Assembly (NCBI GenBank): GCA_023846275.1
Contig: CM043865.1
Location: forward strand, 31,572,412-31,636,411
Reading direction: 5' to 3'
From: Vanilla planifolia
Lineage: Eukaryota > Streptophyta > Magnoliopsida > Asparagales > Orchidaceae
Length of the DNA stretch: 64,000 bases
In this document: one piece after another, positions 1 through 12,448 of the stretch
Layout: every line of letters starts with the position of its first letter
Numbering within the stretch: position 1 is the first letter of the stretch
The notes under the pieces: generated by a model
The model's input: the letters and a program-made list of their open reading frames with translations, nothing else
What the model was told of the DNA's origin: nothing
Database searches by the model: none
Made by a program: the position numbers and the translations under genes

Positions 1-972
1 AGCGATAGAAAGGAATTCCTTGACGCGAGGCTGGATGTATTGATTCCGGAGGCAACTGGACTTGCATCTGGTATGCGAGTGAAACATCTTCCAAGCTTCA
101 TACGTAGGGCGGTACCCGACGATGATATCGCCGTCAAATTCGCTATTCGCGAGACAAGCAGAGCTCCCATGGCATCGGCAGTCATCCTCAACACGTTCGA
201 TGCACTCGAGCAAGCAGCCCTCGTGGCGCTACGCCGAATCCTTCCTTCTCTACCCATCTACGCCATCGGCCCGCTACCTCTCCTTCTCCGCCGAGAGATA
301 CCGACCGAAAGCCCTGTGGGTTCGATCAAGACCAGCCTGTGGAAAGATGACTCCTCCTGCTTGGATTGGCTTCACGGCCGGAAACCACGGTCAGTGGTTT
401 ACGTCAACTTCGGAAGCGTGACTGTAATGTCCAACGAGCAGTTGGTGGAGTTCTCATGGGGGCTTGCAGATAGCGCATACGACTTTTTGTGGATCATTCG
501 GCCCGATTTAATTAGAGGAGAGTCCGCAGTGCTGCCTGCCGAGTTTTTAAAGGAGACGAGGGAGAGAGGGATGATTGGAAGTTGGTGCGATCAGGAAAAG
601 CTGCTCATGCAAGTAGAGGTTGGAGTCTTCTTGACGCACACTGGATGGAATTCCACGCTTGAGAGCATCTGTGGCGGTGTACCCATGATATGCTGGCCCT
701 TCTTCGCGGAACAGCAGACCAACTGTTGGTATACCTGTGTCGAGTGGGGGGTGGGAATGGAGATCGATACGGACGTCAAGAGAGAGGAAATCAGAGATGT
801 GATCAGGAACGTGATGGCGGGTGATAAAGGACCGCAGATGAGAGGTAAAGCGGCCGAGTGGAAGGAGATGGCAGTCAAGGCCACCCAATCCGGACGGGAG
901 TCTTCGGTCAATTTCGATAAAATAGTCAACGAGGTATTGCTACGTACCAGTAGCTGCAATGAGATCCACTGA
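1..972 (+). CDS. UGT85A: UDP-glycosyltransferase, UGT85-like, 3' part
   Basis: This family transfers a sugar, usually glucose from UDP-glucose, to small acceptors such as terpenoids, cyanohydrins or hormones in the cytosol. The frame is open from base 1, so the first residues (and probably a first exon carrying the catalytic His) lie upstream of the window. About 323 residues are present, against roughly 480-490 for a whole UGT85. Visible landmarks are CLDWL followed by SVVYVNFGS, then FLWIIRPDL, and then the C-terminal PSPG donor-binding box from WCDQEKLL through THTGWNSTLES to PFFAEQQTN (bases about 574-723). The closing Glu-Gln pair of the box is intact. Oddity: the box position that is normally His (LxH) is Gln here (LLMQ). 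The stop is TGA at 970-972. The UGT85 assignment is strong; the acceptor cannot be deduced. Confidence 0.93.
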   Translation, partial: SDRKEFLDARLDVLIPEATGLASGMRVKHLPSFIRRAVPDDDIAVKFAIRETSRAPMASAVILNTFDALEQAALVALRRILPSLPIYAIGPLPLLLRREIPTESPVGSIKTSLWKDDSSCLDWLHGRKPRSVVYVNFGSVTVMSNEQLVEFSWGLADSAYDFLWIIRPDLIRGESAVLPAEFLKETRERGMIGSWCDQEKLLMQVEVGVFLTHTGWNSTLESICGGVPMICWPFFAEQQTNCWYTCVEWGVGMEIDTDVKREEIRDVIRNVMAGDKGPQMRGKAAEWKEMAVKATQSGRESSVNFDKIVNEVLLRTSSCNEIH

Positions 973-1093
973 TCTGTGATGAATGAATGAATGGACGGTT
1001 GGATGGATCTGACTAATCCAAGAATGCCATTCCATCTTTGCTTCACATATATAGCCGTCATAACGGATAAGCCTGTATTTTCCTTCTACTTAT

Positions 1094-1108
1094 AATAAAA
1101 GAAATAAA
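1094..1108 (+). terminator. candidate polyadenylation signals of the UGT gene
   Basis: Two AATAAA hexamers lie at 1094-1099 and 1103-1108, about 120-135 bases after the UGT stop codon, a normal 3' UTR distance for a plant gene. The surroundings are AT-rich, so chance occurrence is possible. Confidence 0.45.
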
Positions 1109-2760
1109 GAGGGATTAGATCAGAATAAATAAACTATTACAGTTAATAAAATAGTGATAATACTTTTTAAATAAATTATTACGACGTTTATACTTCCTAT
1201 GATTACTTAAATATTTTTTAAGAAGAATTAGTGGTATTGAGATTGAAACGTTACAATAAATATGTTTTTTTAAAAAAAAAAAAAAAAAACAAGAACTTAG
1301 TTTTTATCGACAGCCTGTTACGGAATCATTTATTATGCGGACCTGACCATTAAGCCCGCCAGGGACAACTTCATATTGGTCAGCGGATTTATTCAATTCC
1401 ATTCTTTTGTTTTTATTTACTAATTACCTCTAAGTAATTTTGATTCAAGAGATGTTCTTCACCCATTTTGAGGCATAGGGCTCACCTATAACACTAAGTT
1501 CTATCAATTTACTACTGTTTTTTTCCCAAAGAGTTTCACCTTCAAATTGTGAAAAATATTTTACTATACCATAGTTTCAAAAACATGTAATATCATGTTC
1601 AATTATGTGCTCTACTAGAATCATTGATCATGTCAGCCAAGGATAGACATTAATTTCTAAAATGACTACACAAAATTTACTCCCCTACAATTATTCATGG
1701 TGATGGGTTGAATACCTGCTTTCTTTGCAGAATTTATAGACTTTTTATTATAGGGATGCAATGGTGGTAACAATTTGTTAACTTTCCTATAATGTTTAAG
1801 TGATTTATGATTTCTTAACATCAATTTGAAATTTTACGATGGTTTTGTGCATAAATTTCTTTCCTTTTAACGAAATAAAAGATAAATTTGTTTTACTTTC
1901 GAAAGCCCCACTAAACCATCAAATTCCCATAATCTTCCTATTTTTAGGTTTCAACCTAGAAACATGCCCTTAACATAAAAAAAATAATAATAAAAGATGA
2001 AAGCTTAGCACATCTCCAAGCATCTTATGTTCATTACTTTTTATGTTGAAATTTACAATTGAGAATATTTCATGGATTGAATGACTCAAGAAAATAAGTT
2101 TTACTGTTTTAAGCTTAGTTTTTATTTTTCTAAAACTTTATCAACCCATCTTAAAATGAGTTAGCAATTTTAAGAGAGTTAAACCACATATAGGTATCAT
2201 ACTTTTCCAATACATCATAAAATTCTTACATGTTTTCTAAATTTTAATTCTCAATATTTTTGTCAAGATTTGGAGCATTCTTTTCTCCATTTTATCATTT
2301 TTTTTCTTATTTCACTTCCATCATTTTCTCCTTCTCATTTGCAAATCAATCTTTATAGGGATTTAAGACTTTTGACCTCTAAGTCATCCCATATCTTATT
2401 GGTATTGTTATGAGTTTGTTGTTATTCCACAAGTGACTTGTCTTTTTTTCTCTATGTATAATATTTTAATTTTTTTTTGTTATATTAATCCATTTAAGTG
2501 TATTATTATATAACTAATGGCATAAATGATCTTAATACATAAATTATTATATTGTGAATATGAAAATTTGAGCAAGAAGGTCAAGATTGATGATGTTGCA
2601 ACATATCTCATAAAATATGTTATTTTACAAAATATTTTAGAATTTGAAAATAATAATATATTTGAATAGAAGTTGGGATGAGTCTAAAAAGATTTATCTA
2701 TAACTTTTGAATGTTGTATAAATTTATTATGAATTTTTGGAAGATAAACTCTTTCAAGAT
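1109..2760. other. AT-rich spacer, no gene seen
   Basis: I see no coding exon, structural RNA or element with recognisable ends. There is an 18-base A run at 1272-1289. All frames are densely stopped. Confidence 0.6.
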
Positions 2761-4420
2761 ATAATTAAGTAATGATTAATCTTAATTAAGTTATTTAAGC
2801 TCAATTAAGAAAATCACTACTTACCTTAACATCTTTATCTCTTATATTTCTTTTACTCTATTTCTATGTGATGTTTAGAGAATTCAATCAAAGTTTTGTT
2901 GGAATTATAGATGATCAAATATCATAAATGGGGAGGGGTTTGGGGTGGAGAGGGGGGGGGGGGGGGGGGGGGGCGGGCAATTTTGTGATCATAAATTTAT
3001 GAACTATTTGAAGCACTTTAATATATTTTCAAATGCAAATATATATTGATTAAATTACTTCAAGGACATTGAATAATTTTATTGAATTATAAATAAAGTT
3101 GTTTAGCTTTTCAAAACATTTGTATAATAAGCAAGTTATTCAAATGAAATTAAGAAAAAGGGTAACTTAAGATTTTTAAATGATTCAATAAAACTTATGC
3201 CTATTTCACTCCTAATCAACTTGATTAGGCTTCCATTAAAACTATTATTATTTTACTAAGTTGATAGGGATACACTAATCTTGAAAGAGTAAAGTTACAT
3301 GTTTGGCTAAAGTGGCACAATAACTATATGAAGTGTAAAGATATTACCAAAATGTAATGAATGAGAAAGACTATAAAATTGATAAAAAATGATGTCAAAA
3401 TTGACTACAATGATCTAGTCCTGAATGAGTAGAGCCTATTATGCATTTGAATTGAAATGTTAAGTTTGTAATTAAATGATGATAATCTTTATTCTAAATG
3501 TTATACTATTTATATTATGTAGTTGCACTATTATCAAGTAAGTGCAATGACTATAATTATTTTCTCAAGGTGATTGAAATTGTTGTTATAGTCTTGATTT
3601 CTATTTTTATAATTAAGTAATAATTAATTTTAATTAAGTTATTTAAGCTCAATTAAAGAAATCATTACTTACCTTAACATCTCTATCTCTTTTATTTTCC
3701 TTTACTCTTTATGTGATGGTTTGGAGAATTCAATCAAAGTTTTGTTGAAATTATAGAGGATCAAATACCACAAATGGGAGAGGGGGTTAGGGGCATTTGT
3801 GTGATCATAAATTCATAAGCTATTTGAAGCACTTTAATACATTTTCAAATGCAAATATAAATTGATTAAGTTACTTGACATTGGATATTTTTATTGAATT
3901 ATAAACAAAGTTGTTTAGCTTTTCAAAAAATTTGTGTAATAAATAAGTTATTCAAATGAAATTAAGCAAAAGAGTAAATTAAAATTTTAAATGATTCAGC
4001 CAAACTCGTGCTTATATCCACCCCTAATCAACATGGACAAGCTTCCATTAAAACCACTCTTTTTTTACTAAATTGATATGGGTACACCACAACATAAAAG
4101 AGTAAAGTCATAAGTTTGCCCAGAGGCACAATAACTGTATGAAGCGTAATATTTCACCAAAACACAACAAATGAGAAAGAATGTGAAATTGAGAAAAATT
4201 GATGTTAAAATTGACTATAATGATCTAGTTGAGAATAAGTAAAGATTATTAAGCATTTGAATTGAAATATTGAGTTTGCAATTGAATCATTATAATCTTT
4301 GTTCTAAATGTTCTATTATTTATATTTATAGTTGCATTATTATCAATTAAAGTAAGTGCAACAACTATAATTTCTTTCTTGAGTTGATAAAACTAGTTGT
4401 TATGATCTTGATTTTTATTT
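2761..4420. repeat. diverged tandem duplication, period about 848 bp
   Basis: Copy 1 (2761-3608) and copy 2 (3609-about 4420) are collinear along their whole length. Matching landmarks include ATAATTAAGTAAT at the start of both copies (2761 and 3609), TTACCTTAACATCT, GAATTCAATCAAAGTTTTGTTG, TTTGAAGCACTTTAATA and TTGCATTATTATCAA-type text near the end. Substitutions and small indels are frequent, so the duplication is not recent. Copy 1 carries a long G homopolymer where copy 2 has only a short interrupted G-rich stretch. No terminal motifs or coding capacity identify a transposon, so simple tandem duplication of spacer DNA is the best reading. Confidence 0.85.
2952..2973. repeat. G homopolymer, 22 bases
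   Basis: An uninterrupted run of 22 G lies within a wider G-rich purine tract (about 2932-2977). The equivalent place in the second copy of the tandem duplication (about 3775-3792) has short G runs broken by A and T. The run therefore grew after the duplication, or its length is a base-calling artefact. Confidence 0.9.
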
Positions 4421-7400
4421 GTATGAGTAAAAATAGTAGATCATACAAAGAAAATAACTAGAGGGTACTACTCTCCCTGACAAACATTATTTTGATTTAT
4501 TGATTTTTGCTTACTTAGAATGTATCATTTAAGTATGATGATGAACATCATGTTATATAATTATAGAATGTTGTCTATTCTTAACTTGTGTTCTTAGGTT
4601 ATGCTTTGTTTAAGATGATCATTGGATTCAATATGTTATAATTTAGCTTAAGCATTCATGGGTTGACACATAACTAATCAATAATGACATGTGTATGTTT
4701 TATTGTTTTCTCAAAGTCTACTTAAGATGTTTTTGTACAAGCATAACCAATTCATCATATCATACAAACTGAGCTTATCATGTATTATTAAATGATTTAT
4801 AAACATTATACAAAATGATCATGGGTATCATACAAGTATGATACATTTGTGTAATTACATTTTCTAAGAGGTGATTGGATCATACACATCCAATAACATA
4901 ATCATACATGTACATCACTTTTTGTGCAACTCTTAGGTTTTTCTTTTCTAATTCATATCATTTTATGCAAATGGCTTTAACCAATATATATGAGCACTTT
5001 ATGCATGCATGATCATTACAACATATATGTATGAACATTTGACAATTATATTATATATGCATCATATTAGTATGTTCCATAAAATGCATCTATATGATCT
5101 AACTAAGTTGCTCTATTAACTTAAGTGTTTAGGATGGTGATAAATTCATGCAAAAATGAAATTTGATTTGTATATGTGCGATGCAAGTGAATTCTTTAAT
5201 AACTTGAACACAAGATTTTTATACAATGTTGTTCTCATGTATAACCATACTCTTTCTTCTCTATTTTAGTTAAAAGGACCATCATATTTATTTGACCAGA
5301 CTTTGTACCTATATAACATGTAATCGTTTCTAATTTAAGCCCAATATAAAGTTAAAAATTTGGTTGTACTAATACAATAAGTAATATCATATTATACAAC
5401 ATAAAGCAAGCAAAATAGTTACCTTGGTATCAATTAATTTACTTTAATTTCTTAATTTCTTTTGAGTTTAACTTGGTTTACCATTGTATTACTTGAGATT
5501 TATATGATTCAAAAAATTATATAATCATGATGAACTCTGTTATCATTAAATTATGCATGAGTATAACGAATGAAATCCAATCCTGAGCATTACTCAATGT
5601 AAAGGTTAACATTCTACTCTATTAATGTAATAGATGAAAAGATCCTAATGGTTTATCCATGTTTTAAGGAGTTTGTTCACATAGTTACTAGATCAAGAGG
5701 TTGAGTTATGTTTCTATTGAGAAAAAAGTTAGCAAACTTTAATCTTTTGTACCCTTAATCCTTTTATCATTTGTTTAATAACAACAATACCATTGTGTTA
5801 TTATTACTAATGATTTTTATTGAGTGAATTTTATATCAAATATCTCAAGATCAAATAAAGAATAATTAATTAGAAAGCTTGATTAAATAAATAAATGATA
5901 AATTGCAAACTAGTAGATTTATGGATATAAAATGTACACATACATAGAATATATGTAGAAGTAGATCATACTAACTTCTTTAAAAATTAAGAGTTAATGA
6001 ATAAATCAAAATAAAAAAAATAATAGTAATTCTCAAAAGTAACCATACAATTGTTTAGTTATTATAATGCTAACACATTATAAGATGCTTATCTCTACAT
6101 TGTATTCTTTTTTTTCACTCCCATTTTTGCTATAAACTAGGTGCATCTAAAAATATTAGTGAAATAGGGCTTAGCTAACTATGAATTTCTAGTGGGTAAA
6201 TTGAATTAGTGCAAAGGTGAAAAAGGCATTATTAACCCTATATGGGATGTTTGATAATTAAAAAAATCATATATCTTGTCTTACTAATCTTTTTCTCTTC
6301 TAAGTGATTCTCAAGATTTATAAGTTAGTTGGTTAGACAAGATTGCTTTTTTTGGCTTAACACATGTTAACAATTCTTTGGACTTAGACCTCATTTGGAG
6401 GATGCAATAGGATGGAGTGATGCTCACCTTAAAAAAACACTTTTTGAAATGGTTCTACTTTTACAAATAGAATGTCAAACCTTATAATCCTTGAAACATT
6501 AGAAATGACAATGAATGAGGTGTGATAGTCACATTCAAAAGTTTTATTAACTAAACCTTGCCTTCATTTAATATTATTGCAAATATTTCAAAACTTCATG
6601 ATTGCCCAATGCATTCATCAAATTGTCCATTAATGGTTTTCCCTAAATTGGGAATTTCAAAGCTAGTGTGGAAATATCTATCAAATCATTTGACATATGC
6701 ATTTAAAAAATTATGTTCTATTGGGCAATAATTAGACCATCTGTTGAACTATGCAATAAGGTAAAGATTGGATGTCAATTTCTACTTATTTGTTTAAATG
6801 ATTAATAGATCATTCAATAGCCTTATTGGATGGGTATAAACCATCAAATGACTAGATCCATTATTACTTAAATTCAAACATGATCTTAATTAGATGGACA
6901 ACAGATTTGATAATCTATTTAATGTTTAATAAGACCATCTAATAAAGTATTTGATATTAAGGTGGTGTTGAGTAGAAAAATTAGAGTCCATGTTGGATGA
7001 CTACTAGAACATCTAATACTTGGTCTGATAAGTGATTGAACCTTTTGTTGCTCAGTCCATTACTAATTTCCTAGAGGTCAACAAAAGTCATGTCTCTAAC
7101 AAATAATCATTTGATTGCCTAATCAATAGTCATATAGTCATCAAACTTTTTAATAGACTATATGGCAATAGATCCAACTTTCTGAGAATGTGTTAGAGTG
7201 ACCTGATTGGACCATTTGATTGGGCTACTTGATGTGTTTCTAAACATTTTGCAAAATGTCTCCATATTTGTCAAAAATTCAAATCTATTCATTCTTTATT
7301 CTTTCAAATGGTTGAAAAGCATTACTACGACATTTATTCTCATTTTCTTATAAATAAGACTTGAATTCATGACTTGCATTCCATCTTAATTCACCTAACT

Positions 7401-10250
7401 TACAAACTTTTCATATATAATGTTGTAAGATGTGCTTGTCTTCATTATCGAAAATTTTGTTTTCCATAGATCCAATCTTTTGTGGCATTGGAAACTTTGA
7501 GCTAATTACTTTCCTATGGTAGATTATGTTTTATTGATTCAAAAAGGTAGTAAGAACGTTGTCTAATTTTGTAATATTTACTTTAAATATGCTTTTGTTT
7601 TTTTGGCTTTAATGATTTTGATATTTTTAGCCTTTTTAAGCTTCTTATTTTTTTACTTCTTTGAGTCATTTTCTTTAGTCTTTTTTTTGGTGTCCTTATG
7701 ATCCCTCTAGATCTTCTTCTAAGATTTTCATCTACAAGATTTGCATAACATGCCCATTATAAGTTTAGTCATAGAGATGGATGTAGAATTGGTTTTTTTA
7801 ATTGAACCACTTAAAATTCTTGGGTTCATTTCCTTTAGATGTTATCACATAGAAGCTTTGCAAAACAAATTACAATAATTTTTAAAACATTTAATAAAAT
7901 AGTATTTATTTGATTTACAAAAGGATTTTAATTCACCCCTCTTTGGGGATTGCATTTCCTTTAAAATGATATTTATGTGAGGTTGCATCTAAGGGAAAAA
8001 AATCTCTAATGAAGATCATGATCATGTCTCAAAACCCTACTAAGAAATCCATGTTTTTGGGGGTGAGGACTTCCTCTCGTTAGTCTCCTCATTCAAAGGT
8101 TAGTGTTATTTATATTTGAAGAATAATATGCACAACTTTCTTGAATATGTTGATTTGGACATTTGGAATGCTTAAGGGGCACCACTTTTTTCTTACTAAT
8201 TTTATAAATAATGAAATTGTAAGAAAACTTATTAGCAAGTTATCACCAAAATATAAAGTTCAATTAAATTTTAGAGCTATAAATAATTTGTATTATAGCA
8301 TATTGGGCATAAAAAACAATCGTTTTATGAACTTAAACTTTGATTATGAGATTTGGGTAAAACTTAAAGTATGAGTATGAGTAATTTAGGATGGTTTTAA
8401 GTGAATTTGTCCAATCACTATTTCCTTATTCACAATGATCATTAATAGTTTTATTAATATTGGAAGAGGTGTTTTTAAAACTGAATAGATATGTGAGATT
8501 ATGTGGGATCTAAAGAGCTTGATTCGTTAGTCATAATGATAAAGATAGCAAAGGGTATGGGAAAACTTCTCTGTAGATGAATATTTGGGAGAATTGATGA
8601 CATCTAAGATAAAGATGGCATAGAGAAAAAAAGAAGAGCATAATGCTAAAAAGGCACAATCAAGAAACAAAAGGAAGGAGAGGTGATTTCCTTTGGAGCC
8701 AAACTTCCTGAAATGTAGAGTCTTTATGAAATGATGAGATAACACATATATCTTAACCATATGCTCTAGCACCCCTACAATTGACCTTACATGCAGCTCC
8801 TGCTACTTTGTATTGCAATAATGTTTTTTATCATTTTGGCTCCCTTCTTGATTTTTATTATAATTTTTTGGTTTAATAAACTTGGAATTGAGCTTCTGAT
8901 CACTTTAGATTATATCTTTCTCAAAAGAATTGTGTTGTTTGATCTCTCATTGGATTGGCATTTGTCTATTAGATCACCATCTAATAGAGACATTCATCTT
9001 AAATATCAAAATTATAAGATGACTTATAATCACATCAAATTATTCAACAGAGGACTCATCTTCTTCATAATGATGATCAAACTATTGAATCACTCAATTT
9101 GATCATTGATTTGCAACTAAAACTTGTAGTTTCCAAACTTGAGAGTTCTAATTCTCATCTCAATTCTTTCCTTAGTTGTCTTAATGTGAAATAATTCTTA
9201 CCAAGGACCTTCTTGCAACCCATAATTAAAACAAGAAATGCCATCAAATTTATTAAAAATTTAATTAACTTGTGAGGGAAACCATATTGTTTGCTTCTTT
9301 CATAGTTTTCTCCTTGAATCCCTTCCAAACCTTTATTCTATTATTTGGCTTTTTGCAAAACTCATTGTCTTAAACTTCTTCCTAAATGTTAAGACATTTC
9401 CTAAATGCAGTGCTTCCTTATCTAACACATTCTCTCCTCAAAGTCAATGCATAAGGCTTTTGGGGTTTAGGGAATTTAGGGAATATTAGTTTAGGATTTT
9501 AAATAATTAAGATTAAATAATCTTTTTGATTAAAATATTATATAAGGAATTTTATTTACAATATTTTTTATTCTAAATGAATTTCACACTTCGCTAAAAA
9601 ATTTCTAAAATTTTTGATTCATTAATTTCTTGTTTTTTGCAAGTCTCACTTTTTTCGACCTTGTATGTTATTTTAAATAATTTTTTAATATTTTTCCCTC
9701 ATTTTGGGATTCAACCCATAATATAGATATTACTATTTTACTAAATAATTTATTAAATAAATAAAATTTTTAAATAAATATTAAATTCATCCTCATATTT
9801 TTAGAGATATCTTAACTCATCATGAATGAATCATCTGTCATCAAAATAGATTTTGATATCAAAATATATGTTATCTATTTTATACAATTATAGCACAAAA
9901 GAAATCTCTTATTGAGGTAATAGGCAATGCATCAAAGCCACAAATATGACAATCATATAATTTGAGCAAAAAAGAATCCTATTTAAGATGTTTGATGAAC
10001 AGTAATCACAAGGAAGATAACTCCGAAGATAGTGGAACATCTACATTAAATTGGAAAATTTCCATTGTTCCCTAGCCGGGAATCAGAGCCAAAAAAGGAG
10101 GGGTACTTTTATCATTATGTGTAACTTTTTTTTCCTCCCAAAGAGACATCAAATTACCTTCACCCAAAATCCTACCACTGGCTTACCATCTTACTGTTCC
10201 AACCGTACGTTCTACAACATTTCCTACTTATAATTTTCATCTTCCTATTA
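4421..10250. other. long AT-rich spacer without a supported gene
   Basis: No exon with conserved protein similarity was recognised on either strand. The text is low in GC, dense in stops and looks like decayed repeat DNA. Open frames of 77-103 codons at 8141-8374 (+), 8527-8772 (-) and 8791-9102 (+) have the skewed composition (Phe, Leu, Ile, Asn, Lys) expected of chance frames in AT-rich DNA. Around 8.1-8.8 kb the plus strand faintly recalls the Gag region of Copia-type elements, too weakly to call. Confidence 0.5.
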
Positions 10251-10286
10251 GCTTCTATGGAAAACTCAACTCCTGCCCTTCAACAC

Positions 10287-10660
10287 TCAAGGCTTGCTCT
10301 GATACATGGATCTCTTAGTGTTCCAACGATGGCAATCAAGATGAACTCTTACTCTACTCCAGTGCCAAATCCTGGGTAATCTTTTTGGTTCCTCTGAGAT
10401 CAAGAAGCCTAAACTTAGCTCCATGCTTCGCGTAATGAAGTAATATTTTGATAGATAGTTGATGTCACGTTTGTCAGAGAAACATAGGTTGCGCTTGAAT
10501 GTGGTAATGTGATTTCCTCCCAAGTTTGGCTTCTTCAACTGCAGATAGATTTTTAAAATCTTCATCAAAGAGACCTCACTGTTGGTGCCTAATTGGAACA
10601 AGCTAAGTCGACTTGAAATGAATTGCAAGCCATTGGTTCACCTCTGCCGTTGAAGGCTTC
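10287..10660 (-). other. coding-like segment of unknown nature
   Basis: This stretch is richer in GC and more complex than the flanking spacer. The minus strand holds a 113-codon open frame (10628-10287). I recognise no family, motif or splice structure. It could be a decayed exon, an expressed non-coding region upstream of the bHLH gene, or chance. Confidence that it is functional is low. Confidence 0.2.
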
Positions 10661-11396
10661 AGTGCCTTCCCGTCCAAATTTTTAAAATCAAATCTGTTCT
10701 GATCAAGTCACAGTCGGTGGAGTTTCTTACCTTAGAATCACTAAGTTGTCTTCTATGGCATGAAATCTGCCATCAATGCCCTCAATCTGTTGTTTCCTCT
10801 ACAATCTCTCTTCCTGTATTTCATCTTACAGGGAACATCTCCTGTACAAGTATTTTTTTTGTTCAACAATTCTTCTGCGGATGCTTCTTATTTTATTTTT
10901 TCAACAATTATTTGCCAGCTTATCCTGTAAACAAGCTTGCTTTGGTCTCCCACGCACAAACAAGAAGGAAGCTGTGCATCTATTGCTGTAATGCTGACAT
11001 ACAACAGACATTGATTCGCTGCGAGTGTAACGTAATTATGATTCGAGGGGAACACTACATTGCAGGAGAATATTTGACAGAGGGTGCCTTTTCTCTTCTC
11101 CTTCCTCTCTCACCCTCGATTTCTTCAGCATATTTGTCTTCTCTCTTTCGCCTTTCGCGTTTCGCCTGTTGCCTTCTCTTATTGCCATCTTCAACCCAAC
11201 CCCAAATACAAAAGCTTTCCCGGAGGCCCTCCTTTCATTTCATCATTTTAGGATCGACTAATTGAATCACCTATTCCTCTGACTCTCCTCTGCCCTCACG
11301 AGGGACTCCAGTTTGCTCCCCTTTTTCTCCTGCATTAAACTCGAGTTTTCTTCAATTCTACTCTCCTTATCTCCTCCTGATTATACTGGAAGAAGA

Positions 11397-12448
11397 ATGG
11401 CTTTAGAGGCTTTGGTCTTTCCACATGACCAATATATTACGCCTTCCTCTCTATCGGGAGGAGAAGCATTCCATTACCCTTTTGGCTTTGATATTGCTCT
11501 GCATGAGGGCGCAAGCAATGGATTAGCTCCAGGTTGTGGGGGAGTGCTCGGCCAGGGAGGCACTTTGAACGACTACCACTCGCCGCCGGACATGTCCATG
11601 GGCGATATGTCTGTCAAGAAGAAAGAGACGCATGCCAACCGAGAAACGGAGGAAGGCCAGAGGCTGAGAAAGAGGCCGCGGCGGTCGAAGATCTGCAAGA
11701 ACAAGGCAGAGGCTGAGAGCCAAAGGATGGCACACATAGCCGTGGAGCGCAATCGCCGGCGGCTGATAAACGACTATCTCTCCGCCCTTCGATCCCTCAT
11801 GCCTCCCTCCTACCTTAATAAGGTCTCCTCCACTCTATCTCTAGCACGCGTAAAAGGAAGCATTTTTAATCATTACCTGTACTTTTTAGGGAGATCAAGC
11901 ATCCATTATTGGTGGCGCGATAAACTTCGTGAAGGAATTGGAACATCTCGTTGAAACGTTGGAAGCCCGCAAGGGAACCAACCAACACCTCAATGTTGCC
12001 AACGTCTGCCAGCTGCATTCCCCTTTCGCCGGCCTCTACGGCTTCACCCAATGCGTCTCGTGCTCTGCTCGAACTGACATTGAAGGAAAGGTGGCAGCTG
12101 ACAACAAGGAGGTGGTGACGGACGTCAAGGTGACGATGGTGGAGAGCCACGCCAATGTCAAGGTAGTGTCTAAGAGGTGGCCGAGGCAGATGCTTAAGAT
12201 GGTGATTGGGCTGCAGAGTCTCAAGCTAACGATTCTGCATCTCTACGTTACCACCATTGACGAGATGGTTCTTTACACTCTCAGTCTCAAGGTACTGCGC
12301 TGTTCAACTTGCTATAATTCTCTGCAAGCGTGCAACTTTGGCTGAATTTATCCATCCTTTGATCATTCCATAGGTTGAAGAAGACTGCCAGTTCGATTCG
12401 GTGGATAAGATTGCTGAGGCCATCTATCAAATGATGGGAAGAATTTAA
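11397..12448 (+). CDS. BHLH96: bHLH transcription factor, subgroup Ia (bHLH94/96-like)
   Basis: A nuclear DNA-binding regulator that would dimerise and bind E-box sites. The coding exons are 11397-11822, 11890-12291 and 12374-12448, giving 426, 402 and 75 nt, or 300 residues. The introns are 67 and 82 nt, GT-AG, both phase 0. The N-terminus [12 protein letters not shown] matches the family's MALEA(V/L)V(Y/F)P start and fixes the ATG at 11397; an earlier in-frame ATG at 11313 does not resemble the family. A basic stretch (RKRPRR, residues 91-96) precedes the bHLH (about 108-170). In the basic region H113-E117-R121 are the E-box-reading residues. Helix 2 ([15 protein letters not shown]) begins just after exon junction 1. 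The C-terminal ACT-like domain (about 219-298) contains [12 protein letters not shown] and [14 protein letters not shown]. Relatives in subgroup Ia include stomatal-lineage and seedling-growth regulators; the exact role here is not deducible. Confidence 0.93.

Noticed and set aside
8141-9102. Possible Gag remnant of a Copia-type element
   Set aside because: A faint resemblance in word order only, with no zinc knuckle, protease or polymerase motif nearby. Chance similarity in AT-rich DNA is as likely.
10717-11265. 182-codon plus-strand open frame just before the bHLH gene
   Set aside because: No recognisable domain and low-complexity Phe/Ser/Leu runs. It lies where the bHLH promoter and 5' UTR should be and uses a non-ATG start.
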